Shown one piece after another: positions 23,725 through 38,700 of a DNA stretch of 64,000 bases; position 1 is the first letter of the stretch; every line of letters begins with the position of its first letter. The notes under the pieces are model-generated. The model had not been told where the DNA came from, made no database searches, and saw nothing but the letters and a program-made list of their open reading frames with translations. A program made the position numbers and the translations under genes. Origin of the DNA: Acanthosoma haemorrhoidale. Lineage: Eukaryota > Arthropoda > Insecta > Hemiptera > Acanthosomatidae. Location of the stretch: the NCBI GenBank assembly GCA_930367205.1, contig OV884011.1:117797866-117861865 (forward strand), read 5' to 3'.

Positions 23725-26700
23725 TCAAGAACGCTCTTCAGCACGCGCCTTCATTCGTGTGATGAACGCTTGGCCCTTGCTTTTCCTGAAGTTTTCATAA
23801 GGATCGTTCAAATTCACACCGACTCCTTTATACTGGTCACTGCGGTCCCGGATCTAAAAACAATACAGTATCTTCAATTTATAACTTTCAACACGACATA
23901 CTTTAGTAAGGTAAGTTTTAACTAGTATTGTTAGTAAGCAAACACATCTTATGATTATGACAGTACAACTTCTAATAAATCTTATGTAAGCCTTCTCTGT
24001 TAGGGAGTAAGGAAAAGTACAACTAACAGATGCCTGAGAAACTTGTTTATTTTATTTAATTTTTGCAGTTACTGTGTCTAGGCTTACAGTGATTGGGAGA
24101 AGTGGCAGTTTGAACCACACTTTTCGTGTATGTAATTAATTACAAATACAATGTATTCAAATGATGAAAATGTATAGTTTATAATGTACTTGCAGACTAA
24201 TACATTCACACATAGTTATTTACATTCTATTTAGCTGTTTAAGGGTATTTAGTAAGTTCGGTCCTACTGTGCCTTAATTTACCATTTTTGAGGCAGATTG
24301 TGTTCTGGTGGTTATACTATTAGACACATAAGAGCTCTGGGTTTGAGATTGATCTCTACCAGGCACTTGTATCTAGACAAAATGATAATGAACTGGATTC
24401 ACTTAGTCTTATATGTATTTCAAGGTTTTTCCACCAACTAATGCCATATCCTCAATTAACAACAATCACCTCCTCCGGTCTTACCAGTCTCCATTCCTTA
24501 ACTGAGAGGCTCTCTTCACCATTACAAATTATACATAATCTATCCACCGTTTTCTAGGCTTGCCATGTTTCCTTCTTTCTTTTGGAGTGAAGTTATGGAT
24601 TTTCTTGGGTCTGTGTTCATTAAGTGTCCATACCATTTTAACCTTTTGATTTGTATATTATACAAAACAATATAGTTTATTTAGTTCTGATAACTGAAAT
24701 AGGGAATTACTGTTTCCCTGGTATCCCACAACTTCTTCAAAATCTAACAAATGCAAGCAACTTAATTTCAACTTAGCAACCAGTTGTCAATTTGGAGTAA
24801 TTTTTCTGGAGCATATATGATCATGTGTTCGGTTTTCTACTTATTCAGAATCAAACCCAATCTGGAATAAGTGTGTACTAGTTTCCATCATGTAGCTTAT
24901 GTCATTGGCATTTTTTGTCACCAGGCAATTAAATGGAATCGGTATATAAAATTGCATGATTATGGATAAACAGAGATACAGATGAAAACAAAACAGTTAC
25001 TGATTTTGAAAAAAACTCAATGACTGCTATTCATCCAAATCCAAATAAATAATTGAGAGTTCTGTGAGAAAAAATTGTCAAATAAATTTTGTTGAATTTG
25101 GCATCCACAATAGAAATGAAAGGGAGCCTAATTTTTTCTGGAGATTACAAAATTAACAGATTATTGCTTGATAGCTCTTATAAACAGTTTAATTTAAATT
25201 TAACATTTTTACCCTCACTTTCATTATTGTACTGATGAATTTAATATTACTTTTAGCTGAAAAATAATGTTCAGTACCTGGAATGTGGCTTAGATGTATT
25301 GAATGTTAAATAGAAATTAGAAGTTTTCAGTTTTTGAAACTTATTATTTAAAAACTCATTTACTATAATATTAACTAACCCAATAACTGCTGATTGTTCT
25401 TCCTAATCACAAATTCAAGTCCTATCAGCCAATTAAATTTCAGCAGTCTATATGCAAATATGATGAGACATGTATTTAATTTGTTCATGTACTGAACACT
25501 GAAATTAATTAGGCCAATAAATAATTAGAGAACTGCAGGGTTGAATTACTTTACTTACATCTCCTCCTTGGATGGGTGTCTCAATACCCTGCTCTTTGAC
25601 GCCAAGACCAGCACCAGTCCAGCCCATCTTCTTAAGCATCTGGTGACCCTTATTCCCCTCTGTAAGCCTCTCCTCAGACCTGTCGTCGGGTTCTGGCCGG
25701 TAACCCATACCCCTGAAGACATAAATAATGTACTAACAGCATAGAAGAATCAAATTTTATTTATTCTACTAATCTCATTAAATGCTGTAGTTAAGTTACA
25801 GAGATTTAAACATGAAAAATGAAGACAATGCATTAAAGCAAATAAAATAGATCAAAAACATAATGGAACACCCAAAGACTATTTGACTTTAAGGAAAAAA
25901 AATCATGAATTCTTGACGAAACATTTAATAGTGTTGCGGGAACTTTATATTGCTCGTGCTGTGATAAACCTGTTCCAACTGCCCAACGTTTCCAAGTTGT
26001 TCAGACTATTGACAAACATAAAGAAAATCAAGGTTTCAACAAACTTTCTTAACTGCATCTTCAAGTGATTGCACATTATATAAGTCAAGTTATAATATAG
26101 GCTTGTGCAGTGTTTAGTTATGACCGATATCCCCTTTCATAAAATTAACATCTCTCATTTCAAGGACTTGTTGGGAAAGTACAACAGTAGAAAAATACCT
26201 GACCAAAGCACTCTAAAGAAAACCTATTTACATGGAAATTGTCATTAATATTCAAGATGACTTCAAAACAGGACCTATTTGAAGGAACATTATCCTGACC
26301 TCTGCTTGCCACCTCAACTAGTAGTAGAGGCATCTGAATACTATTACAACAGCTTTGATTCAATAAAAGACGTTTTGTCACAACTAGATTTTGATTCTGC
26401 TGCAGCAATCAAAAATCATTGATGGATAAACCTACTTAAAGAATCTCCTGGCGTACATTTTGGCAAATGCCACTTTGTTAGCCAGATTTTTCTTGACAGT
26501 AACAAAATTAGTCATAACATGTCATTGATTGATATCATCGCTATTATAAACTGTGCGATTGAAAAAAATGGAGAAGAGTCGCCAGGAGAAATTGACGATA
26601 AAATTAAACGGCATGAGGGGAAAGCTCAAGCTGTAATAACATACTTTTCATTTCAGAAGTGCACTATGGAATGGGTGTAACAAACCGTCTGGAAATTGAA

Positions 26701-29700
26701 TTGTCTCCAATGGTGTTTATTCACATTGTATATTTTTTTTTGAACATTTTTGTTTATCCTATAATTTCAAAATATTTGTTGTATTTATAAATTTTTTACC
26801 ACTGGACTTAAACAATTGCAATCATGTTTTTACATATTTCTGAGAAAATAAGTAAATAACATATAAAATACATATATGTACATATTTTATTGCATAAAAA
26901 TACAAGTCCTAATTATTACTTAACAACAATGATTCTTCATAATTGTATAACTTCTTGTTAGCATTAGATTATTAGTTCACCTACACGATTATTGGGGTGG
27001 TGTAATTTAATGTTTTGTTTTTTAATAATGTTCTCAAACTGTCTTATTTTTATTCCTTGAATATTTCTGTCTACACACTGTCGTTATGAAAAAAAGTTTC
27101 CTATTTCATTTAAAAGCTAATGACATAGCTTCATAAATATGTTATTAGGAATAAATAATCAATAAAGCAAAGAAAATAAGAATAATGAATACGAGATGTT
27201 ATTTGACAAAATACAAATTTACAACTTTTATATTTTATTTATATGCACTCAACTCCCAACAATCCAAATCCAGGAGCAGGCCAACCGTATAGTGGCTTAG
27301 CCGCAGAAGGGGAGAAAAAAACAGTACTAATTTAAAGCATCCCTTAAATATTTATTCAGTGAAGAAGTGCACCATGAAAATAATCTTAGATTAGTAAATA
27401 TAAAAATAATGCTGAAAAATATCCACTGATAAAATTCAATAATAATTAAAGTTTGAAATTAACTCACCAGACATTCTCTCTTCCGTCTTCTTCCTGATCT
27501 TCGACTTCAACAATGTTTCTAGATTTTTTTTTCTTCTTTTTCTTTGGAGTCAGAGCAGTGTCCGGAGATTCCCTACACCATTTTTCAATTTAAGATGTTC
27601 AAATTGGATTACTTATGTCGAAAATTAATCATGCTTCAATATAATTGTCCCCTGACTAGCAGGAGGATAATCATAATTGATTAAAAAAAAAGGGCAAGTA
27701 TATTGATTAGTCAAAAACATGTTTTATACATATACATTTTTATTTTTGTAATTCACGGCTGATATAACAAAATATGGATACAATTTATCAGCTAAGAACT
27801 GTGAATAATTTATTTTTAAAGGAGAAAATTTAAGGGTAACTACCTCAAGGTAATTCCGGATTGTAGAGAAAAAGCTCAATTTTTAAAAAGATTAAAATAT
27901 TAGTTTGACAATACAAGTGAGCTTATTTAACACTTAAACACATAACTTTGATTAATAGCTACAATGCATATTTATTGTAGAAGCGAAATAGTACTTTTGT
28001 ACCTAGGGTATTAATTTACCATATACCAAAGACCATCTGATAAATTTGACTTATATATTTCTGTTTATTATCATTACCCCCCCCCCCAAAAAAAAATACA
28101 AGTTTAATTTAAGAAAATACCAATTTTTTAAAAAACGAATTATGGTCTCGATGTAGTTCATTTTAGTGGGTCTTTCTGTCATGATCAGGAATGCTTTGTT
28201 TTATTTGTGAATCTCATATGGGTATTACACAAGCATGGGATTTTTATCATATTGATAACAGTTAAACTACACTGCCCCACAGAAAAAGTCGTGCACTAAG
28301 AAAATTTTGTTATAAAATTATTAAAAAATAAGCTCAAAACAAAAAGTTCATTCTTTAATAAAAAGAATGTTCAAAAATAATTGTTTAAGGGATGTGACTA
28401 GGTTTCTTTTCAGTAAAATACTTTGTTTACCTTATTTAATCCTTTATGTTATTGGGTAAACAAAAGCTAAAATTTGTATCATCATTTATATTCATTAGCT
28501 ATAGTGATTTATTGTGTAACTAATCTCTAAAAATTTAGCCAAGTTTTTTTTTTTAATTTTAATTTTACGGTAGAATTTGATGGTTTTGACGGACAAGCAA
28601 GTAGCCCACGATGCTTTAGTGGAAAATGGTGAAGGCAAAGATATCAAGCCCGTTCATTGGGTTTACCTGAAACTACGGTTTAGAGAGAAATTACATGTTA
28701 CCATGAGGGAGGTTTGTTCACATGCAGACACGGATCAAGTCGGCTGCGAGTGAAAGAGCCAAGAGATGGCTACAATACATACACTTTGGAATCGGTTCTC
28801 ATCAGATTGACCAGAGAACATTGTAGAGCTTGTTTGGAATTTGCTAGGGAACACCTTATGAGGACTGAAAACGAATGGAGGAATGTGCTGTTTTCAGATG
28901 AGTCATGCTTTTTTCTTTATACACCAGATGGATGGATGCAAGCTAACCAAAGGTCTGGTGAGTGCTACACTGAGTGTGATATCACTGTGAGAGTTCAATT
29001 CAGTTCATGGGGCAGAATTTCCCTGACGGCTAACATAGAGCTCCACGCATTCTACAGGCCTTCTCTTTATGCTGATTTGTATGCGAGGGAAATTATCCAG
29101 GAATACTTGATCCCTTTTGCACCATTTATTGGCGAAAGTTTCATTGCACAACCACACATAGCAAGGTTTTTTTTGCAATACCTTAATGATGTTGGTACAC
29201 AGACTTTGAAGTGGCCAGTGCGCAGCCCGGATTTAAATCCTATAGAGGACAAGTGGGACAAGCTTCACAGATGAGTAAAGACAGCAGATCAACTCCCCTC
29301 TCCCTTTTAACTTATAGGAGTTAAGATCTTCTTTAGTAGAGACGTGCGAGGATATGAATAAAGAGGTTGCAGCAAACTTGTAAAGAAGCATGCCTTAAAT
29401 ACTTGAGGCTGTGATTCAAGCCAGAGGAGCATTATCCGGTACTAAAACATTGTTTTTTAATCATTAATCAGAAGAATTTTTTTAAGTGATCAGAAATTTC
29501 AGTATAATTTTTTAAGTATTTATTGGGATTGGGATTGGAAATATTTGAATTGTTTTTTGTGGAGCAGTGTACATGTTACAAGTAATATCATATAAAAATT
29601 AAATAAATAGGTTTTTAGTTAAAACTACAAGAAGTTAATTATTGCCAGTTGATTAATTTATTCATTATACTAGGTTGGATATTAATTATGCTTAGGAACC

Positions 29701-32700
29701 AAAGCTAAAAAAAAAAATAAACATCAGAAAGCGAGACAATAAGAGAGAAAATTTAAAAGTTAAAACATAAAATAAGAGAAAATAAAAGTGAACAAATCAA
29801 GGTTTTATTTTACAAAATAATATTACATCATGCAAATATTCTTTTGTTAAAGTAAAAATAAAACAACTGTTAATTACAAAGTTTAAAGTTTAGATAATTG
29901 AAAATCACAGCATGAGGACCAAGGAATAAACTGCTTTGTTATAAAGGTTTCAATATTTGTAATGATTCAATTTAACACAACTATACTTAATCGTATCAAA
30001 GGTTAATCTGTTTTAAATTTAATTCTGTGGTAGCAAAAAAAAATGCATGTTCATTTCATCATACTGCCTACGCCTGAATGAGACCTAATAAAAAGCAACA
30101 ACTGGTTGTATACAATAAATCTCTTTTTTCTGCAAACAAAATAATTGCCTCCAAATTCTACTTTGAAAAATTAACATTATGGCCAGACAGAAAGAATTAT
30201 AAACAACCCTTTTTTCGCTAATATAACAAGGACCTTCAATATGTATTTTTTAAAAAGTAAATTTCCCCAAATCTGATATTAATGTTACTGTGACCTTAGG
30301 ATGTCTTCACTCTCTTGATACATATTACAGCTGCCAACATCATGGAATAGTATTAATTTTGTAAAACAACAAATGTGCAATTAAAAAAAAAAAAAGTTTG
30401 TTTATATAATTATTCCAGAGTAACCAGCATTATTTCGGACTATACTAATTAATGAACCCCTGAAGTTTTCTGAACAGGTAATTTCAAATTAATTGATAAT
30501 TTAGAAACTGGTTACTTCTGTTTAAGTACAGTCACCTGTACATAGCAAAATTTTATCTTGACTATTTTTATCAAAGCTTCTTAGGAGGCATTTACCCTTA
30601 AGGGTTCTATTAACAGAACATAAATCCAGGTAATCGAAAATGTCAATATAAACTGATAGTAATTAGAGTAAGTCAAATATTATATTGGCAATGCATAGAT
30701 GAGATATTTTAACCAATTTTATATTTGAAAATTATTTTGTCACTTATTAAGCTTTAAGGAGAAAGAGAAAGCAGGTAAATTATTTATTTTATTGAAATAT
30801 TCTAAAGCTGAGAACAAAAAAATTCATGCATAGAAATACCGACAGTTCAAAAAACAAAATGAACTTACATAAACGGAGGAGGTGAGGCCGACTCTTGCCT
30901 CTGCTGTTGTGGGCTTCGGTCTCTTCTGCGACGCTGTTTCCCAGTTCGCTCTCGACTTCTGCTTCTACTTCGACTAAAACATCAACCTTAATTTAAATCC
31001 TTTCATGGTTGAATAAAACAACAAATTCAGAAACTAAGTACAATCGAACAAAATAGTTCTTCCTATATAATAAATTGAAGGGGGAGATTTGGTTCAAACA
31101 CAAAGCGATCAATTAACCAATTCCTCACCAACTCTACTCTAACCCACTTGATGGTGTGCTCTCTTATGCCTTACAAGAAGAGCAATCTAGCACGAGGTAG
31201 TAGGAACCAATCACTGCAAAGGACTGTGTCAATGAACAAACCAGTGCTGGCAGCAATAAAGTTAGCCATCGTAGACACATGGGGCAGTCGAAAAAGCTAA
31301 CATGGTGATGAAGACTTTGGAGAACATTTGCAAAACTACAAGGTGTTATAGGAAAATTGTTTTCTACCTTTTAGACAAGGGACTGTTTAATGGCTTTGCT
31401 TATATAAAAATACAAGGAAGATACAAATATAAACAGTCATTTTAAGTTCAGAGTTTAATAGTCACTTGCTGATGCATGGTCAGCCTGCTTATGGCAACGG
31501 TCTTTATGTTTGACACTCTTCTGTGTAAGAGATGAAATAAGGAGTGAGTAAGGTTAGTCACTGGAAGTAGAGTTGTTTCATTGAATGAGTGGAATGCTTC
31601 ACGTATCGGAAAAAAATGACTTCAGATTGCTAGGTTACACCTGTGACCTGACACTGGTTTGCACATTTGTTTGACTATGCAACGTAGGGTTAATGTGGTG
31701 GTAAGGTTCCAAACACTATAAAAATATATACTAAGTACTTCACAAGTAAAACCACTTTATGTCTATCACAAAGTAACAAAATGGGGCCACAACACTACTC
31801 CTCTTGTTTGTCTATTGGAGATCAGTGGTAATAATATAAGATTTGCTTCATGTGTTCCAAAAATAAGACAAGGAAGCAGGTAAAGCTCTACCAGAGAGCA
31901 TGCGAAATGAGTCTTAAAGATGCTTATTAAAAGTTAATCACAATACCTGGAATATCTCCTCTTAGGAGGAGGAGATCTGTTTATTTCTTGCCAACTCCTT
32001 ACAGGACTGGGAGATCTGGACATTTCTCGTATTCCATCTTCTAAGTCCTACAGCATAAACAATTATTATAATGATGAATGTACTTAAAAAGGGGCGAACT
32101 TATTAAAAACTCGGAAATAGTGCTATTTCTTGGATTCTGAAAAATTGTACAACAGTCTGCCTCAACACTTATGCGTAATTTTTTTTGATTTTGTGTCAAT
32201 TATACATATTCTTGAAATTGATTATTTAAAAAAAGGAAGAGTTCAGTGAATTGTTTTTTCATTAGTGGAATTAATGGTTTCCAGTAAGTAGGGAATAGGG
32301 AGGGTATTTGCTAAGCTAGCTTCAGATGTCACAAAAAAGGTAAAAATATAGTCAAGGCAAAAGACCCCAAAAACAGTTCCTTGCCAAGATCGACCTCAAG
32401 GGAAGCCGAGTTAAATATTCCGAATGAATCTATATGTTTACCTTTCTTGTGACATCTGAAACTTAGCTTAGCAAATACCCTCCCTACTCACACTCAGGGA
32501 AACCATTAATTCCACTAATAAAAAAAACAATTCACTGAACTCTTCCTTTTTTTTTAAAATCAATTTCAAGAATTATGTTTTAACACCCTAAAGAAAGACA
32601 TATACAAATTCTAATAATTAATAAATCTTACCTGTTCTTTTTGTTTTCTGGCAGTAATTTTTGCTCTAAAATATTCGTAGAGACCAAGTTTTTCCCAACC

Positions 32701-35700
32701 ATCACTGAAATTTAAATTTAATGTAATATATGTAATTAAAAAAAAAGGTGTACCACTTGAATTTTTAAAATATTGGCCACACCGTAAACAAAGGAAATAT
32801 ATCTTATGATTATTTTTAATGTGACTAGCCTTAACCATTACCTGTCCCTAGGTTGATCATGGCCAGGTGGTGTATAGAACGACTTAACAGCAGCCAATAG
32901 CCTCTCAGAAGGTGGTGCAGGGGGTGGTAACCGGATAGCATCTGGATCAAGGGGTTTGTACTTGTAGTCTTCCAACTGTGAACAAAATTAGTGATTAATT
33001 TATGAGTTAAATATTTATTATCCATAATTTTTTTGAAAATAAATAACTGCAGACAGCTTTATCAAGATTTCATACATAAACTATAAATATATAACATGCT
33101 GATGATTCCATAAGTGGATGAAGTATTATTTAATAGAGTTCTGTTAAGGGAACCACACATGAGTGTTAATGTCATTACCGTCAAGTCTTTCATCATTTTT
33201 TCATTTATTACTTTTCAACCTTACACGAACATTTGGAATGAATGGCATCACTTTTCGTCAGTAGGTTAATACTTAACAATAATACTGGGTTAAATTTATT
33301 TATAAATATTTGATGATTATATTTACAATTCTGAGGTAAACTATCGTAACATTTTCAAAGTTTTAAAGAAGAGCAAAAAGAAGTTTCAGATCGTACTGTA
33401 TTGGCTGTTGTAGATAGTGGTCAATCTTTATATCTGAAGTGATGTATTTTTTATTACCATTTTAATTTTAGCTTCTATGATTCTTTACCCCTTGGAAAAT
33501 ATGACCAGAATAATGAAAATGCGATAATAAAATCAAAATCAGCAAAATTGGACTAACAATAGTTTACTTCTGATGTACAGAATTAATCTTTAGAAATAGT
33601 TAAATTTTAATATTAATTTGGTACTAATGGTTTAAAGGGACATATGGATCCTTTAGCCAGGTTGTCTGTTGTTAACTCTTCCTTCTAGAGTAAGTAAGGC
33701 CACCTCAGTGACCTTATATTGAACTAGTCAAATGCTGAAAGGTTATGATGAAATATATAAGGTGAATAAGTAATGTAAAGGTTTTATGCAATATTAATAA
33801 ATTTATATAAGAAATTCGTTATTTGGAAATAAAAACATTTTAAAAATGCAAAGGAATCCTGTTATATGACTCATTGTAATAATTATACAGGCATAGCAAA
33901 TTAAATTTTTAAATCACATAAAATATTTAAATGTGACATATGAGTGTAGAAGTGGGAGGATGTGATCCAGCATTGAAGTGAAAGACTGATAAACACATGG
34001 GTCACTGAAATAATCCTATTTCAGAGTGTCTTTACTTTTCAAGAAGAGTATTAACATGACACATGCCTCCATAGAACTCACTTTAATTCCCATTTTTTGA
34101 TATAGTAAATGATAATTAATACAGGAATGGTTGAAATTGGTGGAAGATAGCTTTTAGTTGGCTGGATGGGTGGGTTTTTACCAAGTGGCTAGAAACATCT
34201 AGTTCACCACACACTATACAGTTAAAAGGGTACAAAAAACTGATATTAGGCAATCATGCTATTTGAAGAAAACGTATTTGGAGGGTAAGGTTATAGCTGA
34301 TTGTTAGAGGAACTGAGTCAGTTACTAGTAGAGGAGAGAGTAAGGCAGTCGACTGTTAGAAGAAGAGAGGTTAAATTATGCTAATTAGTCATATTAAAAG
34401 AGCCTAGTATAGGAATTTCATTGGTAAAGGCTTGGCCTATATTTCTATATCATGATTTCAGTACAATATATTTAAATATAAATGGTCTGCGAAACTAAAT
34501 GTATACTGCTGTAATTACATATTCAAATGATGTTCCCGTAAATGAATAATGATAAATTAATGAATATTTTTTTTTTATAGTTTTGTTACTAAAATTGTTT
34601 CTTTAAACAATTAATTAATTATCATATGCTACCTTAATAAGAGGAACCATAAGCCCTGCAGGAAGGTCAAAATATGGCAAGGATGGTAACAGATCCTCAG
34701 GCTGGATTTCAGGTTGAACAGGAGCGAATCCAGGAGGTGGTCTTGTCAAATCTGGCAGTTCTATAGCAGCTATAAAACAGTACATATTTTATGAATATCA
34801 AAGCAATACAATAAATTTCTTTTTACAATATATATAAAATACATTGAACATATTAAATGACAAACAAGTAGATAAATATGGTAAAAATTAAAAACTAATT
34901 GCAAAAACCAATTATTACTATTGCTGAAACTATTACTTTTTTTTTTTTTTTTTCTAAGCTCTCAAACTTATAAAAATAGGATGTGGGAAAAATAAAGGAA
35001 AATTATTTAGGACTGATGAGTGCCTTTCTCTAAGGGGAGACCCCCATAAACTAATACTATCTAGAACAAATCATTAAATTACGAGGTGGTGGAAACAGGT
35101 AGCCAGGAGGAGGCTGTGTTATGTTGATGCCAAGGTCAGGTATAGTGGTGGCTGGCCCTGTTCCTGGAGGCCCTGGCTGGAAGTGGGGCTCCAGCGACTG
35201 TACAGGCAGTCCTGGTGGCTCTGGAGTTGTCTGCCCCCACACCTCTGGTGCTCCAGTCTCTGTACCAGGAGGACCTAAACAGTCACCATTTCATTAATAA
35301 TTATTAACAGTAGCATGTAATAACACAGGTGTAAACTATGTAATAGTATTGGTTAAAGAGAAAGCATAGTGTCAGGAAACTTTGAGGAATAAAATTCAAT
35401 ATGATGGATACATGGACTAGGAATAATTGGTTAGAATGTAGAAGGATGATCTGTGGAATGGAAGGTCGAGGTTGGAAGGACATAATTTCTTGTAACAAAA
35501 ATTAATAGAGGATTCAAACTGAAGGGAATCAAATAAGTACGGCAAGTTTGATTAACATGGCCAGTTTGGAATTAATCTTTAAGCTAGTTTTTTTTAAATT
35601 ATTTAGATATCCTTAACTCAAAACAATGTTTCCAATTTTTTTTAGTCGATCTAACATCATATTACAATGGCACTACCAAATAATAAAAAAAAAATAGAAT

Positions 35701-38700
35701 TTGTGTACTGCAAAATTGTAAACTTTTTTTAACTAGAATATTAAAAAGGATAGATGCTAACAATGAGAATCAAATAGACACTTATTACGGGTTACCTGGA
35801 GTTGAGGGCAACAGCTCAGGAGGTGGAGGCTGGGGGTTCTGTGTAAACATGGGTCCTGGCTGTTGCTGAGGTGGCTGTTGAGGCAGCAATGGTTGTGGGG
35901 GTTGCAACTGCTGCTTTTGCATCACCTCTAGCTGCTGTTTCTGTTGTTCCAGGGTCTAAAACATCACAACGAAATACTCATCAATAATAATGTGTGCCCA
36001 AAAATTACCTTTATTAGCACGCCCTGGCTACCTTTAACAGCTAAATACAGAAAATGCAAGCCTTATCTACACGACACTATCAAACAATTTTTTGTTCTTT
36101 CTTCTCAAACAAAGTGGTTCCAAGGATCATTCAGTGCCCTTATGAATTTGTTATCATTATGTTAATGACTTTTTCTGGAACAAATTAATTTTTTTTACAT
36201 AAATTATACTATTTTTAATATAGAATGTAATGGTATTGATATCGTCAAATTAATTTTTACTTGAAAACGAACATTTGTTAATATGTATGGTTGATGCCTT
36301 GGAAAAAAAGAAATAAGAAAAGCCATTGACTCTTAATAATAAAAGCAGGGACCTTGGAGAAACCCAAGTACCCTGGGCATCTTAGCAGGTATAAAAGGAC
36401 AAGTATTAGGAAATGAAAAAACAACCTGGGAATACCTCTAAGAAACACCACAGGGCATAACCAATGCCACAAAGGGATAACCACCATTATGTGGTGGAGT
36501 AGGCTGTCTATAAATACCAGTATTTAAGAGAGAGCAAGGTCTTACTTCTTCATAGTTGAGTTATTTTAGTCACTTTGAGCATGAGTCTGGTTATCGCAGC
36601 TAGAGAAATGTACCAGTCACGATGCAACAACACAGAATAATTAGGTAATTATTATTTTAAGTATATAACTATATAGAAAATTTTAAGTGGGAAACATTGA
36701 AGATAATAAATGTATGCACTAAAACCACATTGAACCCTGAGATAAACTTAACTTGACCATTATTAAATAACTGTTATCCTAAATGAATTATTTTTATCAA
36801 TGTCTTTTCAGTTTTTAAAATCAGAAAGTGAACATCTTTTATAATATAAAACGTAATATAAAATTTATTGGAATAAATATATATACATAAATCAAATAAA
36901 GGACATAGAAAGTGAAGAAACTATATCAAGATTTATTTACTTACGGGACTCCGCTTAGTTAATTAAAAGTTATTAAATAACTGCGAAATACTACATGGTA
37001 TTTTTATGAAAATTAAAATAAAATTCAGATATGAGGGGAGATTATTTGTTAGAACATCAGCTTTAACATATTTAAGTACCTGAATTTGCCTCATGGTGTG
37101 AGATACAAATGCCAAGTGCTGGGATTGAAAATTGGAGAATGCTGCTTTGGTCTCAGCTGACAAATGGTCGACTATTTCTCGATGATCAGCTGCTCGCTCT
37201 GACTTGTAACGTGTCCAAGACACAACTGGGTCATGCAGCTGAGACACTATCTCATCAGTGAAGTAGTGATTCTTCGTTTCCCAGATCGTTAGTAACTAAC
37301 ATGAAAATGTAATAAATTAGTGATCTTAAAATTCTAAGTTAACAGTACATTTCATTCTTTATTATACATTAATTATGTGGAATGGTGATGGAGAGGTGGA
37401 AGGAGTACTTCAAGGAACTGCTGGAAGCATAAGATTAAGTAGCTGAAGACAGAGATATAGCTGGAAGTCTGTGATGAGGTTGCTGGAGAGTAAGGTGATT
37501 TCCGGGATAGCCAAGAAGTAGAATAAGTGATAGATAGTCTCAAGAAGAGAAAAAAAGCCAGGTATTAATGGCATAATCCCCGAAAAGCTTAAGAAAATGG
37601 ACAGCAAAGGAATCAAGATGCTGTAGCACCTTTTGAGCTTAGTGTAGGAGGGTAAGAGATTCGGAGTACTGGGAATTTTTCATTGTAGTTCCAATATTCA
37701 AAAAGGGAGACAGTAAGGAGTGGCAGAACAATAGAAATATACCACTGCTAAGTCTGCCAAGCAAGATGTACTCTAAGATCAGTAGAATTTTAGAATAGTT
37801 AAGCTCAAATTTTTTTTTAATCCTGGAAAATCTAGAAAAGCATTCCTCAAGAGAAATTCAATCATTCACTGTGTCTTATGAATTTACTTTGAGAGAGAAT
37901 TCTTTACTATCCTTAGTCAGGAGACATCATATGTACAAAAATGTATGGATGTCCTGCTATAAAAAGGTTAAATAATAATTAAATTAAAAACTACTAAAAT
38001 AATTGTTTGAATACCTGCAATATTAAAAAAAAAGAAATAAAAAAAATTATTTTTTTAAAGTAGAGCCTTTCTAATTAGTTTCGGTAATAAATGATATAGG
38101 TTTCTCAAACGATGAATATGAAAACACTTTTAATTAACTACATTGACACTAGGTATCTTTAGTTTAGCAATTCCACTTTGCAATAAAATATGGAAGTAAA
38201 AAACATTCTTGTGGAAGATAACACAAATTCTTACACTTATAATTGAAATATTTACTTTATTCAGTTTTGCTTGCTGATCATCATTGACTCCAAGTGAAGC
38301 ATTACAGAACATAGGAACAACAACCTGTTCCAAAGCTACCTTAAACTCTTCTGTATGTTTTCTAACACTGAAAAATAGATTAGTTGTCGGTTTAAAAAAA
38401 TATTATAATAACATAAAAGATTAACAGAACTAAAAAATGATCGATAGCTAATTAATATTACAATATAATAAAAAATATTAGCACAGCACACTGCTCCCTT
38501 CTATAATCTAAGGAATGCCAAATAGGAAGGAATGAGCAAATAAAATTCCGTATTGATCTATAAACATTCACACCACACTATCACAAACTGCACCTATTCG
38601 TTCCATTTAGCAAGGGACTGAGATCAGAGGAAGACTACGTTAACAGGGAATTAGTAGTACATGAAGTCAGAAATTGTAATTAGAAGTTTAACTGGAAGCC

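Noticed and set aside
35057..35242. 61-codon minus-strand frame as a separate small gene
   Set aside because: It is CHERP exon 10 running into its intron.
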